DNA of 64,000 nt from Oscheius sp. JU75 (GCA_037178855.1 JASJZC010000004.1:7936001-8000000); one strand, 5' to 3'; shown: positions 11,901-24,465, counted from the first letter of the stretch. Translations and numbers: made by a program. Notes: a model not told the origin generated them from the letters alone.

Positions 11901-12629
11901 AGAAGGATGACTCAGCTTCCAGACAACCTGGATCTGGCTTGGAGGAGAAAGTTGGGGTGGGCGAGAAGAGTGGCTGTGATGGCACGAGGCAAGTGATGGT
12001 CGAGATCTACAATGGAATAGATTCCTCTAAACCAGCAGCGCTTCATGGAAGGCCTTATATGAAATGGAAAGACGACCTGAGGAAAGCATCCGAGAGGATT
12101 GGAGCACCGGCGACATGGACGCGTGAGGCAAGACGGCGAAGAGTGAGCTAGAGTCAGCGGCAAGAGATCCAACATAGGAACCAATTTGATACCATCAAAT
12201 AGAAATGTTAAAACTGACATGCTGAACAGTGGACAAGTGGGCAGAAATTGGTGGGAGACTGGCAGGATTTAGAAGAGACGAACTCACACGACTAGCAGGG
12301 AAGCTATTGACAGGACAGGAAAGGAATTAGCTGAAAGATTTGCTGAAGACAGGTACGAGACTGAAGACATAGTAGGCAGCTGGTTTTTACTATAGACCTA
12401 CCTGTGTATCGTTGTTCTTTCTCTGAATGCAGATAATACTGCCGTTCTCTCCTCCTATCACAATCTAGAGCACTTTTTTCCTTTCTCCAGCTCATAATCT
12501 CACCTTGTCTAAGTTACCCTTCCCTTTTAGCTTCTCCTCAGTTGGAACAACTTTCATACATCCTCTGGAAGTCGTGCCAACTTGAGCAAAATCGGTCCTA
12601 TAGAGATGAATATCAGGGGCGACGACCAT
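5951..12629 (-). CDS. bbs-7: BBSome subunit BBS7
   Basis: BBS7 (OSM-12 in C. elegans) is a core subunit of the BBSome, which moves membrane cargo with intraflagellar transport in cilia. Seventeen exons, 5' to 3': 12504-12629, 12402-12464, 11326-11501, 11214-11289, 11034-11174, 10177-10524, 9857-10029, 9716-9821, 9592-9681, 9027-9101, 8848-8985, 7234-7324, 7039-7180, 6888-6997, 6744-6847, 6258-6365, 5951-6124 (about 746 aa; human 715). Visible landmarks are the beta-propeller (VFKTPPGPPVTAV, VIGKEDGMIEIY, DEIVVCTFTGWV), a short coiled coil (EIEELETKVNEE), LLASYRCQAKTSRLELR, then KPLSAHVRIHEIDKTRPFNT and the AEVHAW / ISTITIIRDM part, ending in a helical tail. All junctions but 6998-7038 are GT-AG. 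It lies 167 nt downstream of taf-12 and has an X-box 41 nt before its ATG. Confidence 0.95.
6540..6582. repeat. GA microsatellite
   Basis: Run of GA dinucleotides inside the bbs-7 intron between exons 6258-6365 and 6744-6847. Confidence 0.8.
7612..7678 (-). repeat. tRNA-like fragment in bbs-7 intron
   Basis: On the minus strand an A-box-like TGGTCTAGTGGGCTAAG is followed by a B-box-like GGTTCGAT variant. The stems do not pair as in an intact tRNA. It resembles the degenerate tRNA-derived repeats elsewhere in the window. Confidence 0.45.
8513..8563 (-). repeat. Degenerate tRNA-like fragment
   Basis: Minus strand reads CTAGCGCGCACGC then GGTTCGATTCC, the same anticodon-to-B-box arrangement as the SINE-like copies at 9.2, 10.8 and 19.7 kb, but shorter. 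Confidence 0.4.
9209..9345 (-). repeat. tRNA-derived SINE-like repeat, family A copy 1
   Basis: The minus strand has an A box (TGGCCTAGTGATTA) and a B box (GGTTCGGATCC) about 35 nt apart, followed by a roughly 70-nt T-rich tail. Near-identical head sequence (GGATCCGAACCAGG, GTGCGCTTCCCAAGC on the plus strand) and similar tails occur at 10.8 and 19.7 kb. It lies in a bbs-7 intron. Confidence 0.65.
9393..9472. repeat. Dispersed repeat shared with 55.8 kb
   Basis: The segment CGCCCTGGAAAGTTATC...CATCTTTTCCATCGAAAGAGCTTCAAAAC matches 55805-55880 at most positions. Both copies are in minus-strand introns. It abuts the SINE-like element, so it could be part of a larger repeat. Confidence 0.55.
10735..10892 (-). 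repeat. tRNA-derived SINE-like repeat, family A copy 2
   Basis: Same head and tail as the copies at 9.2 and 19.7 kb: GGACCCGAACCAGG, TGCGTGCGCTTCCCAAGC and GATGATAGCCACTA on the plus strand, with a tail containing CCCCCTCTAAAA. It lies in a bbs-7 intron. Confidence 0.65.
11890..12185 (+). mobile_element. Relic of a LINE reverse-transcriptase 3' end
   Basis: A short plus-strand frame inside a bbs-7 intron reads GRPYMKWKDDLRKASERI followed by a Trp and an Arg-rich end. This pattern (GRP..RW.DD...W...A.DR) is usual at the carboxyl end of LINE (RTE/CR1-like) ORF2 proteins. Only about 80 codons remain and no RT core is present, so it is a dead fragment. Identification is by eye. Confidence 0.45.
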
Positions 12630-12796
12630 TTGGATGGCAGGAGGGTGATGTAAAGCGGATTGTTGTTCTCGTTGTCATGGAGACAGCGACCTGGGGGGAG
12701 GAAGAGGAGGAGGAGGGAAGGGATTTGAAAAAGCTTTTTGCTCTAAGAATTGACAAAAACTATTCATTGTAAGTGAAGATATACAGAGCAGATTTA
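12630..12796 (-). promoter_or_regulatory. taf-12 / bbs-7 intergenic spacer with X-box
   Basis: The spacer between the taf-12 stop and the bbs-7 ATG is 167 nt, within the usual range of nematode operons. On the minus strand it carries a pyrimidine tract ending CCCCCAG, a plausible trans-splice acceptor. It also holds the 14-nt X-box at 12671-12684, so bbs-7 may have its own promoter as well. Confidence 0.6.
12671..12684 (-). promoter_or_regulatory. X-box (RFX / DAF-19 site) of bbs-7
   Basis: The minus strand reads GTCTCCATGACAAC, matching every position of the X-box consensus RYYNYYATRRNRAC, 41 nt upstream of the bbs-7 ATG. X-boxes bound by the RFX factor DAF-19 drive ciliary genes, including BBS genes, in nematodes. 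Site and gene function agree. Confidence 0.8.
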
Positions 12797-13572
12797 TTAA
12801 AGCTTCTTCAGCTGCTTCCTGATCAACATGAGGCGTTGTTTGTGGGCATCCGTCGGCTGATTTCTATCCAACTTCGGGTAGGGAGTCGGAGGCTGGCCGA
12901 AGACCTGAACATTGACTCGGGGGACCTAAAACAAGTTGCATAAAACCCGAAACATGACGAAAACTAACGGAAGGCATGTTGTAAGCCATGTTGAGGACCA
13001 TTTCCACGTCTCTGACCTCGATTTTCTTCTTCGGCAGCTGCTGTTGAGCTGTTCGGTAGCTGGCCAGGTCGCAGACTTTGCTTATCACCTGGAAATCATG
13101 CTCAATTCATACAAAAAATAAACAAAGCTCACGTCAGAAACGAAATCGTCGCAGTATTCCATGAGCGTCTCCTTCACATTGTCCTCCAAAACAGTGTTTG
13201 GTTCTATCTGCTTTACCAGATCGTCCAGGCGGACCTACAAACAGTAAATTTTTAATGAAAACGGCCAACCTTGTCAATGATTCCTCCCGTAGTCTGTGGA
13301 AGATGCATAATTTGGGGAGGAGTGGGAGCATGGTTCGGAATTCGCTGCTGAATCATATGAGGAGGGGGGTAGCCCATCGGAATTCGCTGCTGCATCATTT
13401 GGTGAGTTCCTGGGGGTATGGGACGCTGGATAACGACCTAAAAACGGATTATAGTGAGGTAAAACAATAATATATTTACCTGGTGCGGTGGACGTGGAGG
13501 TCCAGCGTAGTTGGCATAGCCGTGGAAGATGGGGGCCTGCCCCGGGTTGGGAGAATTCGGGTGATGAAACAT
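12797..13572 (-). CDS. taf-12: TFIID subunit TAF12 (histone fold)
   Basis: TAF12 pairs with TAF4 through an H2B-like histone fold in TFIID. Five exons, all phase 0: 13480-13572, 13270-13437, 13133-13234, 12969-13088, 12797-12925 (203 aa). The amino half is Pro/Gln/Met-rich (repeated QQRIP, PPH). The fold starts near residue 90 (VRLDDLVKQIEPNTVLEDNV, then LMEYCDDFVSDVISKVCDLA) and continues through KKIEVRDVEMVLNMAYNMP. It ends with TDAHKQRLMLIRKQLKKL, the family's conserved last helix. The ATG lies 7 nt after a TTCCTTCAG acceptor. It is upstream of bbs-7 on the same strand, and divergent from eef-1A. Confidence 0.95.
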
Positions 13573-15630
<2,058 letters not shown>

Positions 15631-18047
15631 TCGAAAATGCCTTTCTATGTTTTTCATTTTCTAAGTAAACGTTGATTAGTTGCCACTTTGTATTCTTTCT
15701 AATCGAGGGCAAAATGGACATATGACGATCTTCTCGGCAAGCTTCTTGAGTTGTGTTCTCCTAGTTCTCCCAACAGATCTCTCGCCACAGACTGTCTCAT
15801 CTCTTAGCAGCTTTAGTCGCCGCCTATAGCCGGTTGTCGATCCCATCGAATCTCCCAGCTGCTTTTCATGGTGACCGTGACCTTGAGAGAGTATTCACTC
15901 TCCTCTTCCTGAGGCCGGTCGCCACTTTCTCTTCTGCCATCGGCGCCCCTCCCTCATCCAGCTGCAAGCTCATTTCGGCACTCGTTTCGTGTGTGCTTAG
16001 AGACCGTGTCTTCTTGGGCCGAGTAGAGAACCAGTCTCATTCCTTCTTTTTGGTAGGGTTTTCAGAGGCTCTTCTTGTAGCGCTTCTTTCTGTCGTGAAA
16101 CTCTCTCCTACTGTCCATGCACCTCATTTTTGTCATATAAACAGCAAGTTTCTGTAGTTGCACGATCCAAAGGCCTTCCAACAAGTTTTGTTTTTAAGAG
16201 CGAGCTCAAACTTTTGAGGAATTTTCTGCTTAGTCTTCTCCCGTTTATACGGATTTTCTTATTGCTTTGAATTGTTTTCTTGCAAGGGACTGATGCCAGC
16301 AGCGGTCGCCTGCTGATAAAGCAAAAATGTTGGCAAAAACGATGCGAGACAATGCAGGAATTGCAAATTTCGGGCATTTTTGAACTCGTTCAAAAGGAGC
16401 GCATTTTTTGCCCGCGGCCATTTGAGTTATGCAACATTTTTTATAAACAGACTATAGATACTAGTTCATCTATTTTGCAAAAACTTACATTCACATCCTT
16501 TTTTTATGCTACGTGATTCTACTTGTTACCGCTGCGTTTTGGCCTTCTTGGCCTGGTCACGCTCCTCAAAAAGTGGCTCCCAGAACGGTAGAGGAGATGC
16601 TCGTAGCTGGAGGCATGTCCTAAGGCCATCTCATTCTGATGCTCGTAGGAAAGGCACTGTCTCTCGTTGAAGGAGGCTCTGAGTCGAACCACGGTCGTCC
16701 TCTTTGATATGGAATTCAGAGAGACGGCCACCGATTTGGATGGACGTTCACTGGGCCTTTTAAGGGGGCAGGAAGTATCGAAGTGTATCAATGTCCGAAT
16801 CCATCTGGCGGAATTGACTCTTCGAAGAGTAACTTAAACTGTCAATGCCCATATCAACTCGACTTTTACTCTTACTCCACTTTTCTAGTATTTGGCAACT
16901 GTTTGACAGTGACCAGAGATAGTAAACTTTCCCTCATACACTCCTACTACCCAAACACAAACAGCCGAGAAAGAATCGAAAAGATGTGTTTGGTCAGCAT
17001 GAGAAAGCTGCTGTAACGTTTCTTTGTCTCTCCCTCTCTCTGTTCCTCTCAGCCAACCCGTGTAACTTTTTCACAGGAACGATTACTCGCGTAACAAGAC
17101 TGTAAAACAGCTGATGTGAGAGAGAGTGCATCACCAAGCTTCTGGTTCCGCCTGCCATCCGCCACCAAGTCCCGAGACACTGAATCCCGTTCCTCTCTCG
17201 CGCTCCCATAGCCTTTTTGAAACCCCCACGACCCGTTGCGCAATCCGAAAAGCCGAAATGGCGATTGCGCCAAAACCCGATCGCTCTATCTCTCACTCTC
17301 AAATGTTTCATGTTTGTTTCTTCTTTGGGAAGGAAAGGTAAACATTGGGAGAGAGAGATGGGCATAGCTGATCCGAGGCGGAGTATTTTGGAAAGAGGAA
17401 AAAGTGAGATGCCAAAGATGGGATGTCTTAATAAGAAGAGAGGGGCAAAACAATCACATGTCTCCTGTCTCTCTATTCCTCGGTCTTCCTGTCTCTGTCT
17501 CACTGTCATTCTGTCACTCTCTCTCTCTCTCTCGGACTCATTTGAAAGCTGCTCTGATGCAACTGTCATGGGCAGAGCACTATCAAAACTATTTGGATAC
17601 TTGATGCTCCGCGCAAAGCTCCAATAAGCGCGAGACTGTCTACTCTCTAGAGCCCATTAATGTTTGTTAACATTGTTTTGACTTGAACAGCAGATTATGC
17701 CGCCCTTCCATTCCCGAGAATCTCTTGTTCTTAATCCGAGGATCCACACTGTGAACAGCCTGTTCTTTTGGGAGAGAGTACATGCCAAAGCCTAGTTCCT
17801 TCGTCCCATGGCAGATCCCGATTACAGCAGTTGCCACCCCAATAACACAGACCATGTGCTGAAGAATCGGGCCGGTTTCAGACGGGCAAGGTCGTCTCCA
17901 ACACACAAGCCTCTCCTCATAGGCGATTCATTTGTTTGTCTGTTTTCTCGGCCGGTCAAGGGTCCTCCAGGGTCTATTCACAGTGCCCTCTCGACTCGAA
18001 ACTGAAACGAATCCTGAACAACCGACCCTTATTTTCAGAGTGCATGC
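15631..18047. other. eef-1A / astacin intergenic region
   Basis: After the eef-1A 3' UTR there is about 2.4 kb without a secure gene. A minus-strand frame near 16530-16620 reads FWEPLFEERDQAKKAKTQR to a stop and looks like a protein end, but I could not assemble a gene around it. CT microsatellites lie near 17030 and 17515-17535. A possible small gene at 17667-17906 is listed separately. Confidence 0.4.
17667..17906 (-). CDS. Possible small membrane protein
   Basis: Minus-strand frame of up to 79 residues, or one exon starting at an ATTCTTCAG acceptor. It has one hydrophobic segment (MVCVIGVATAVIG), then YSLPKEQAVHSVDPR and a basic end. Codon use looks coding-like and the shape recalls small single-span mitochondrial proteins, but I recognise no family. 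It could be a chance frame. Confidence 0.3.
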   Translation of the reverse strand: MCWRRPCPSETGPILQHMVCVIGVATAVIGICHGTKELGFGMYSLPKEQAVHSVDPRIKNKRFSGMEGRHNLLFKSKQC

Positions 18048-19643
18048 ATGCTGCTCCGAATTCTCTGCTTGACACATGTTCTTGGTGAGCTTATGATTGG
18101 TTTCGAAAGGTCATACCATCTTTAGGAACTACCGTAGCGTCTAGACTGGACTTCTTGAGTTATTCAGACTTCGAGACAGCGGACAAACTGTCAGATGGTA
18201 AGGAAACAACGTCTCTGTCTCTGTCCCTGTCTCTGTTTCCGTCACTTCTTCTCATCCTGGCAACTTCCAGAAGACGTCTTTGGCAAGCATATCCCAGTCG
18301 AAGTAGTCAACGACTACCGCTCAGATATCCGTGGTTCTAAGCGGAGGCACAAGGTTTGGATTACGGACTGAAAAGCACCTAAAGTATCCAGAGAAACGGA
18401 GTCTCGAGAGCAGCCAAACTATGGCCAGCTGCCCGAATTCCTTATGCCATCTCTCCACACTATACACCCCATGAGAGAGCTCTGCTAGCCAGAGCTGTCA
18501 AGCAGTATCACGAGAAAACATGTATAAGATTTGTGCCGAGAGCCCCAGGAGAATCGGACTATCTCTTCATTGGCAAGGTTGATGGGTATGGATAAATTTA
18601 GACTATACTCTTTGTACTTATAGCTGCTTCTCGGAAGTGGGCAGGACCTCTGGTGTCCAGGTACTGTCACTGGACAACGGATGCATGGAGTATGCTACAA
18701 TTATTCATGAAATGATGCATGTGGTTGGGTTCTATCATGAACACGGTCAGTTTCTAAGAAATCTGTCTCCCAGACCATCTCATCACTGTCTCTTGTCTGC
18801 AGCTCTGTAGTCTCACTCTCACACTCTCGGTCTCTTTCTCTGAATCACTCTCTGCTCTGTGATGCTTTTGTACCTCTTGACAGTCTCTCCCTCTGGCTTC
18901 TAAAACTCCCAGATGTACCTTGTTCAGAGCGCTGGGATCGTGACAGTTTCATCGACATCATCTGGCAGAATATCGGTGAGTAACTGTCTCTCCGTCGCTC
19001 TGTCTCTTTGTCTCTCGTCTCTCTGTCTTCCTATCAATTCAGACTTCCAGATCGAGGTGCCCTGGACCAATTTGGCAAAGTGGACCTGAGCAAGACCTCC
19101 TACTATGGACAGTCCTACGACTACAAGAGTATTCTACACTATGACAGTCTAGCCTTTTCGAAGAATGGATTTCCCACAATGTTGCCCAAGGTCAAATGTA
19201 TGTACTATTCTCAATCTCAAGCATCCTATTTCAAGCCGCCACAATCGGGAATGCCAAAGATTTCTCGGACATTGACCTAGTCAAGATCAATCGCATGTAC
19301 AACTGTGATCGGAAAGAGTTCAACGCTCCTTTTGCCCGTGCCCAGGTACTTTTCCCCGTGTTCTAGTTCAGAAACCTTCCAGCATTCTCCAATCTACTCG
19401 CCTCCCTCTAATAAGTATGAAGATAGGCCGAAGCTGCCGGGACAGTACTACAGTGCTCTTTTCAGCAAGAGTGGACAATTTGCCAAGCCTAATCGTAATT
19501 TTATTGGGACTCTGTCCAGAATTTTAATTTAAGAGTGTGAAGACAAGATTACAGTCTGCTGGTGGACAGCGGATAGGTGTCGGAGTCCGACTATTTATCC
19601 AATGATGCTCTCGCTCTGCCCCAAGACGTGTCGCTTCTGTTAA
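18048..19643 (+). CDS. Secreted astacin metalloprotease with ShK tail (NAS family)
   Basis: Zinc endopeptidase of the nematode astacin family, 344 aa in ten exons: 18048-18084, 18126-18197, 18271-18353, 18392-18585, 18624-18745, 18928-18975, 19051-19197, 19236-19345, 19383-19494, 19534-19643. It has a signal peptide (MLLRILCLTHVL), a propeptide, and a dibasic cleavage site (KRRHKRN) just before NGVSRAAKLWP at the mature start. The zinc site is HEMMHVVGFYHEHERWDRD. The Met-turn reads SILHY, Leu replacing the usual Met. After a linker the last exon encodes a six-Cys ShK domain ending CPKTCRFC. Such enzymes act on cuticle, hatching or digestion. A TTTTCAG site (AG at 18037-18038) lies just before the ATG. 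Introns are full of CTGTCTCT repeats. Confidence 0.94.
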
Positions 19644-20273
19644 TAGCTAGTTTAGGTGGGTTACTAAAAACATAGAACAGAAAGCAGCAAGAGACTTTTT
19701 AAAATAATAATCAGGCCCCTAAATCACTTTTGGCACCAAAATATTTTTTTTCTTTTTTTATCGGGCGGGATCCGAACCAGGTATCCACGGCAGTGCGCTT
19801 TCCAAGCTACGATGATAACCGCTAGGCTATAGTCCTTTACAACGAATAGCGGTACCTCAGTATGAAGGCCCTAAGCTCGGCGTTTGCGCGCAAAAAAGAA
19901 ATTTTCCTATTTTTCACCCAGCATCTTTTTACTTTTCTGTTAGTGTTACCGGAGACTAAGAAGACAGAGAGACAGTGACAACAGTCTATTTTCAGGAATC
20001 TCGTTCTAGTCAAGTGTCTCTACTTCAGCAGCTTCCCGCGTAGACAAGAATACGGGTATAACCTGCCGGGTTGAATAAAGTCAGAGAATCATTAGTTTAT
20101 TGTCATTATGGCTTGTCAAGAGTACGAGATTGCTTATAAGTTATGCGAAAGAAGCGGACCCATATTGGAAGTTGTCGTGTGTTTGAACTGACAAATTGGA
20201 GAGATTCTTGTACGGGATCATACCCTGTAAAGTAGTAGCAACCAGCAGGAAAAGGCCGAAATATATAGGGGAA
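19644..20273. other. Convergent region, astacin and PLXDC-like 3' ends
   Basis: Contains the two 3' ends and one family A SINE-like repeat (19695-19838). No other gene is seen. Confidence 0.5.
19695..19838 (-). repeat. tRNA-derived SINE-like repeat, family A copy 3
   Basis: Plus-strand reading GGGATCCGAACCAGG, GTGCGCTTTCCAAGC and GATGATAACCGCTAGGC matches the copies in bbs-7 introns. The T-rich tail is on the left, as in the others. Confidence 0.65.
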
Positions 20274-23144
20274 CTACATGTGGACTGACGCACTGTATCT
20301 CACGTGACTGTGAGGCATACTCCATCTGGACGGTCGGTACTGAAAGATGGTTTTATTGCACTGTCTCTCTGTTTTTCTATTTATATGTCTCTCAACCTCT
20401 CTGTCTCATTGCTTCTGTACTTTACACTCACTTTGATCAGTATTTGTCCACTCGTCGTGTGTGGATTATAATACGCGTAGGCCATCCATCCAACTACAGT
20501 CAATCCCAGTCCAAGAAGGAAGATCAAAAAGGCGACTCCACTTCCTGAAGCACCTAAATGACCAGCTATTTTCTGCCCCAAGGATACATTATTCGAACTT
20601 TTCATGCTCTAGAAAATTGTAGCCCACATCAAACTCTACAACTTTGCTGAACATCGCAAAGCATGATAATGCCCAGAAACCTACGTTTTGATTGCTTGGA
20701 AATCCTCCCATGCTTGATGTTTCCCAGGGTTATAACATCGTCGGGTTGGCTAAATAAACCGTTGAATAAGAAGGGATCGAAGCGTTGGAATTAGTAGAAT
20801 AAGCATGAAAAAGAGCGTAGAATATATTACTTTTCGTCGTGATCTGCCTCATGTCCGCAGTAGATATTTCTCGATTGTTCCTTACAGCTACCCTCCATGA
20901 ATGTCTGTCTCTTTCTGTGCATGCCGGCCTCGTCTGTGCAGAAAGACCCGCCGTCTTTGTTCGGATTGCGGCACCAGGAACAGTTGAAATAATTTAGAGT
21001 GGCATTGGAACAGGCCTCGCAGCTGGATAGACCGATGCAAGCTAAAAAAAAATAGGTTCCCTGTCAACTGACTGACTTACTGGGCTGGGCAGTCAGGTAG
21101 ACGACGGTGTTGGAGGTGACATGAGCGGCCTCGACCTCGATTCGGTGGTATTCGTAGATGACGCGTTTTGGAGGGGCTGAAAAGAGGACATGTCTGGACA
21201 GAGAGTGACAGTATGGAAAGTGACAGAGAGACTTGCCACCTATTTTTCGCGTGTTAGCTGTCTTGAGTGGCAACCTATAGCCATTTAGCACAGTAGACAT
21301 TGGGAGAGAGACTGTCTGAGAAGGACGGGGACTCTGGCAGACATCGAGAGAAACAGAGTGAGGGTGAGTGTCAGAGACAGTGGCTGGAACAGTCACAGTG
21401 ACACGGTGAGGGACAGAGACAGTAACCTCTGACAACCAAACTCACACGTTGTAGAGAGAACTGTCTTCGGCACATGATTGTACAGGTAAGCATCACTGAT
21501 GCCGAGCTTGACAGGATGACTAGCATCACTGATGTTGTTGACGTCCATCGGGACGTCCTTGTAGGCAAAGACGATATCCCCATTCTTGTGAAGAGTCACT
21601 TGAAAGGTAAAAGAGTCCCCGGACTGTTCTCTGAGCTGAACCTTGCGCCACTCAACAATGAATCTCTCGCCGTCATCGGCGTAGATTATATTGGAACCGT
21701 TCAGATGGGTGTCAAAGTTTGCCATCAGGGGAGCAATGTACTGTGTTGCTGCGAGCCAGTTGTGTGTGGCGTCGCCGATGTAGATGAAGCCTGAAGATTT
21801 TATTGCTTTCTGTACTGCCAAAAGCCCTGTCATTGGGAACTGTCAGAATTTTACCTATTCAATGTTGTCGCAGTATCTCTCACTGTTTAGGCCTCTGTTT
21901 CTGTCACTGTCCCCATCTTTCTCTCCGCCTTACCCTGACAGTTTTTGGCCTAAGCATTAGGAGCCTTGAACAAGGGTGGCATCCGGGCCAAACTGGGCCG
22001 TGCAAGACCAAAAATGGTGAAAGGCCGCCGAGAGAAATCCGGATTGTTCGGGCCGGACCAACTTTTGCAAAAGGCAACGTACGGGCGGACGTAAAGAATA
22101 GATTTTATAGTATCTATCACTAACTCCGCATCTTGTCACTCTCAATCTGTCTGGCACTCTGTACCACTGTCTCTGCCACAGTCACTGCTTTGACCTTGTT
22201 TTTGACTATGAAACTACCGGTTCGTCTTTGTCACTGTCGCTGCATCGTCAATGTGTTTTTTCGGTCTCTCAGTATTTGAAATAATCTGTGACCGTTTCTC
22301 TTGCTACCCTTCTGGATTTGTCAGTCACCCTATACTTCTAACACTGTCACTCTCACTTTCTGACTATCGTTGACACAGCTGAATCAAGAAATTAAACTTG
22401 GCCTTACCTCCCGTAGCAATAGTCAGATTCTTCATACTGTGACCATAGAAGGGGAACAAGAAGGACAGCTTGGCACCGACAGCGCGCCTGTAACTGCTTG
22501 ACAGTAGTGGATGGGAGCTGTTCCCCGTGACTCCAGGCTTCTTCAAGAGCTTATCAATGTCCACAAAGTGCTTGTTCAGGGCTGCTGTTCCCGATGTCAC
22601 ATTCATCGCGTAGTAGATCATGTCACTCTTCAATATGAGAATGTTAAAGCAAGCATACCGGAACCCTGTTTGTATTTGATGCGCGAAATTTCGAAGGTTC
22701 GAAAAAAAAAAAGCTGCGCGGGAAGGTAAAAACGGTGAAATAAATTTTGCTAAATTTGCTGCCATATAGGTTTTTTGTTCGTGAAATTCGATTTTAAGGT
22801 CAAAACAACAAAAAAGTGACCCTAAACAGGCTAAAATAGAAAGAAATTATCGTCGAACTTTTCTTTTTCCGGACCGAACTCAAAAGGGGAATGCCTTCTC
22901 TCAAATGTATGTAGTTCACTCACCGATTTCTCTTCTATCACATCGTCGGGAATCTTCCAATCGGCCGGGTCATCCGACTCCACCTCCCGTTTCCTCCTTT
23001 CCAAGGGAACGAACCTGTTCGGATTGAAGTTTTCATTATAGTCCCAATCTGTTGCCGAAGCTAAAATGCCATTTTCTTCCCTCTTTTTCGGTCAGACTCA
23101 CCCAGGCTGAGAAAAAAGATCCATATCGCTGTTCTCTCCTTCAT
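20274..23144 (-). CDS. Plexin-domain-containing membrane protein (TEM7/PLXDC)
   Basis: Single-pass surface protein of the PLXDC1/2 family (PEDF receptors in vertebrates). Nine exons: 23102-23144, 22924-23060, 22408-22627, 21446-21790, 21081-21176, 20831-21041, 20681-20749, 20432-20606, 20274-20339 (453 aa). Order: signal peptide, FNPNRFVPLERRKRE, the domain LSFLFPFYGHSMKNLTIATGG / GFIYIGDATHNWLAATQYI / APLMANFD / FTFQVTLHKNGDIVFAYKDVP, then RVIYEYHRIEVE, a PSI-type Cys module (CEACSNATLNYFNCSWC), one transmembrane helix (VAFLIFLLGLGLTVVGWMAY) and a short YRPSRW tail. The exon at 20681-20749 depends on an acceptor reading TAGAG and is the least certain part. It is the last of three tandem minus-strand genes. 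Confidence 0.93.
22700..22855. repeat. Dispersed repeat fragment (shared with 28.8 and 53 kb)
   Basis: TTTGCTGCC, AAAAAGTGACC and ACAGGCTAAAATAG in this PLXDC-like intron resemble the longer copies at 28715-29060 and 52960-53325. Confidence 0.4.
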
Positions 23145-23341
23145 TCTGTCTGTAATTTTTCTTTAAAAAAAAATTCACACGAATCTCGATCAAATATTGG
23201 CTGATTTTTAACAGTTTCCCATGAGAATAAGCTCAGAGTTCGGACCATTTACACTGGGAGCAAAGTATGTATAAAACTTGATAAAATTTCTGGGGCAAAA
23301 TATGGAATGACAACGTAATATAGTGAATATATGCATAAAAT
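23145..23341 (-). promoter_or_regulatory. vps-29 / PLXDC-like spacer (probable operon)
   Basis: A 197-nt gap between the vps-29 stop and the PLXDC-like start on the same strand. This is short enough for an internal operon spacer with an SL2-type acceptor. Confidence 0.45.
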
Positions 23342-24465
23342 TCAGATCACAGCAGCCGCTTTGGGCTTCTTGTAGGCCACACGTTCCACCTTGACGTCGC
23401 CGTTGATCAGCCGATAGAGGTAGGTGACGACGTTATCCGACTGTACATCCATAAGGGCAAAGGCCGGAGTGGATTCTCTGGAAAACGGTCATGTTTTACG
23501 CTGTTTCTATCTTTGGAATGCTGTTGTAATCCCCATCTTTAGTTATTTATGAGGTACAGCTAGGCGTTGCAGGGCAGTACTCCGGTCATTGAGGAAAATT
23601 GGTCTCCTAGGTGCTAAGAACCCAAGATCGAGAAAAAATTGCGGTCAAAAATGCACAAAAATAGCACTAAACTAACCCATCTTTGAGGAATGAAAAGGCT
23701 CCAGTTGCGCTGCCGGGGCTGAGGAAGAAGCGGCCGTCGCGTTCTTCGGACTGGCACTCGTGGGAGAAGCCCGTGACGAGGATGTCGACGTCGAGCTGGC
23801 GGGCGAGTTGATCCAGCATCTAAATTATCAATTTTAGTCAATTTTTGTTGACTGGGGGTGAAAAATAGTGTAAAAACAAACTCTCGGATCGTTCCAGGGA
23901 ATGATCTGGTGACCGTTACAGAGCCCGATTCGAAACTGTCCCACGGTGACCACTTTGCTGTCCGCGCCCTTCACCGACTCGTCGTCAAAGTCGCCGCGAA
24001 CGATGTGGACATCGGAAGAGAGGGATCTGGAAAATTTTCTTGCATTAGTTGTCTGGAAACGTGTTTGCATAAATGGCCTAGTGGACAAGAGCTCAGGCCA
24101 ATAGTCTGGAGGTCCGGAAATCGAATCCTCTCCTTGTAAAATACACATTCAAAACAATTTTCCCCAACTTTTTGCCTTTTTTAGAACACTCTAGCAGGTC
24201 ATAAGCCAGCTTAGTTTTAGCAGTCTTTTTGAGCCTAACGCCTGTAAAACATTGTCCAAAAATCCAACCTCAGATAGTCGACAACCTCCCTGCTACACAG
24301 ATTGCCGGTGCATAACACGTGCTGCATCTTGTTCGGGACCAGAAGCTTCCGGAACTTCGGCGGGATGTTGGCGGCCCGGTGCGGCATGTGAAAGTCTCCA
24401 ATCACGAGGACCAACTAAATATTAGACGTTATTTTTTATTTAGGAAAAAGGGGTAAACTGACCAT
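23342..24465 (-). CDS. vps-29: Retromer subunit VPS29
   Basis: Subunit of the endosomal retromer; a calcineurin-like phosphoesterase fold used as a scaffold. Five exons: 24463-24465, 24269-24414, 23882-24026, 23677-23819, 23342-23477 (190 aa; human 182). Fold motifs in order: [57 protein letters not shown] and the [13 protein letters not shown] end. Exon 1 holds only the ATG, placed because the next exon begins LVLVIGDFH exactly at residue 2 of the family. It starts 117 nt after the ndufaf-7 stop. Confidence 0.96.
24062..24142 (+). repeat. tRNA-like repeat, family B copy 1
   Basis: Reads AATGGCCTAGTGGACAAGAGCT, then AATAGTCTGGAGG and a degenerate B box (AATCGAATCC). The AGTaaTCTGGAG core also occurs at 49.8 and 58.6 kb. 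It lies in a vps-29 intron. Confidence 0.5.
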
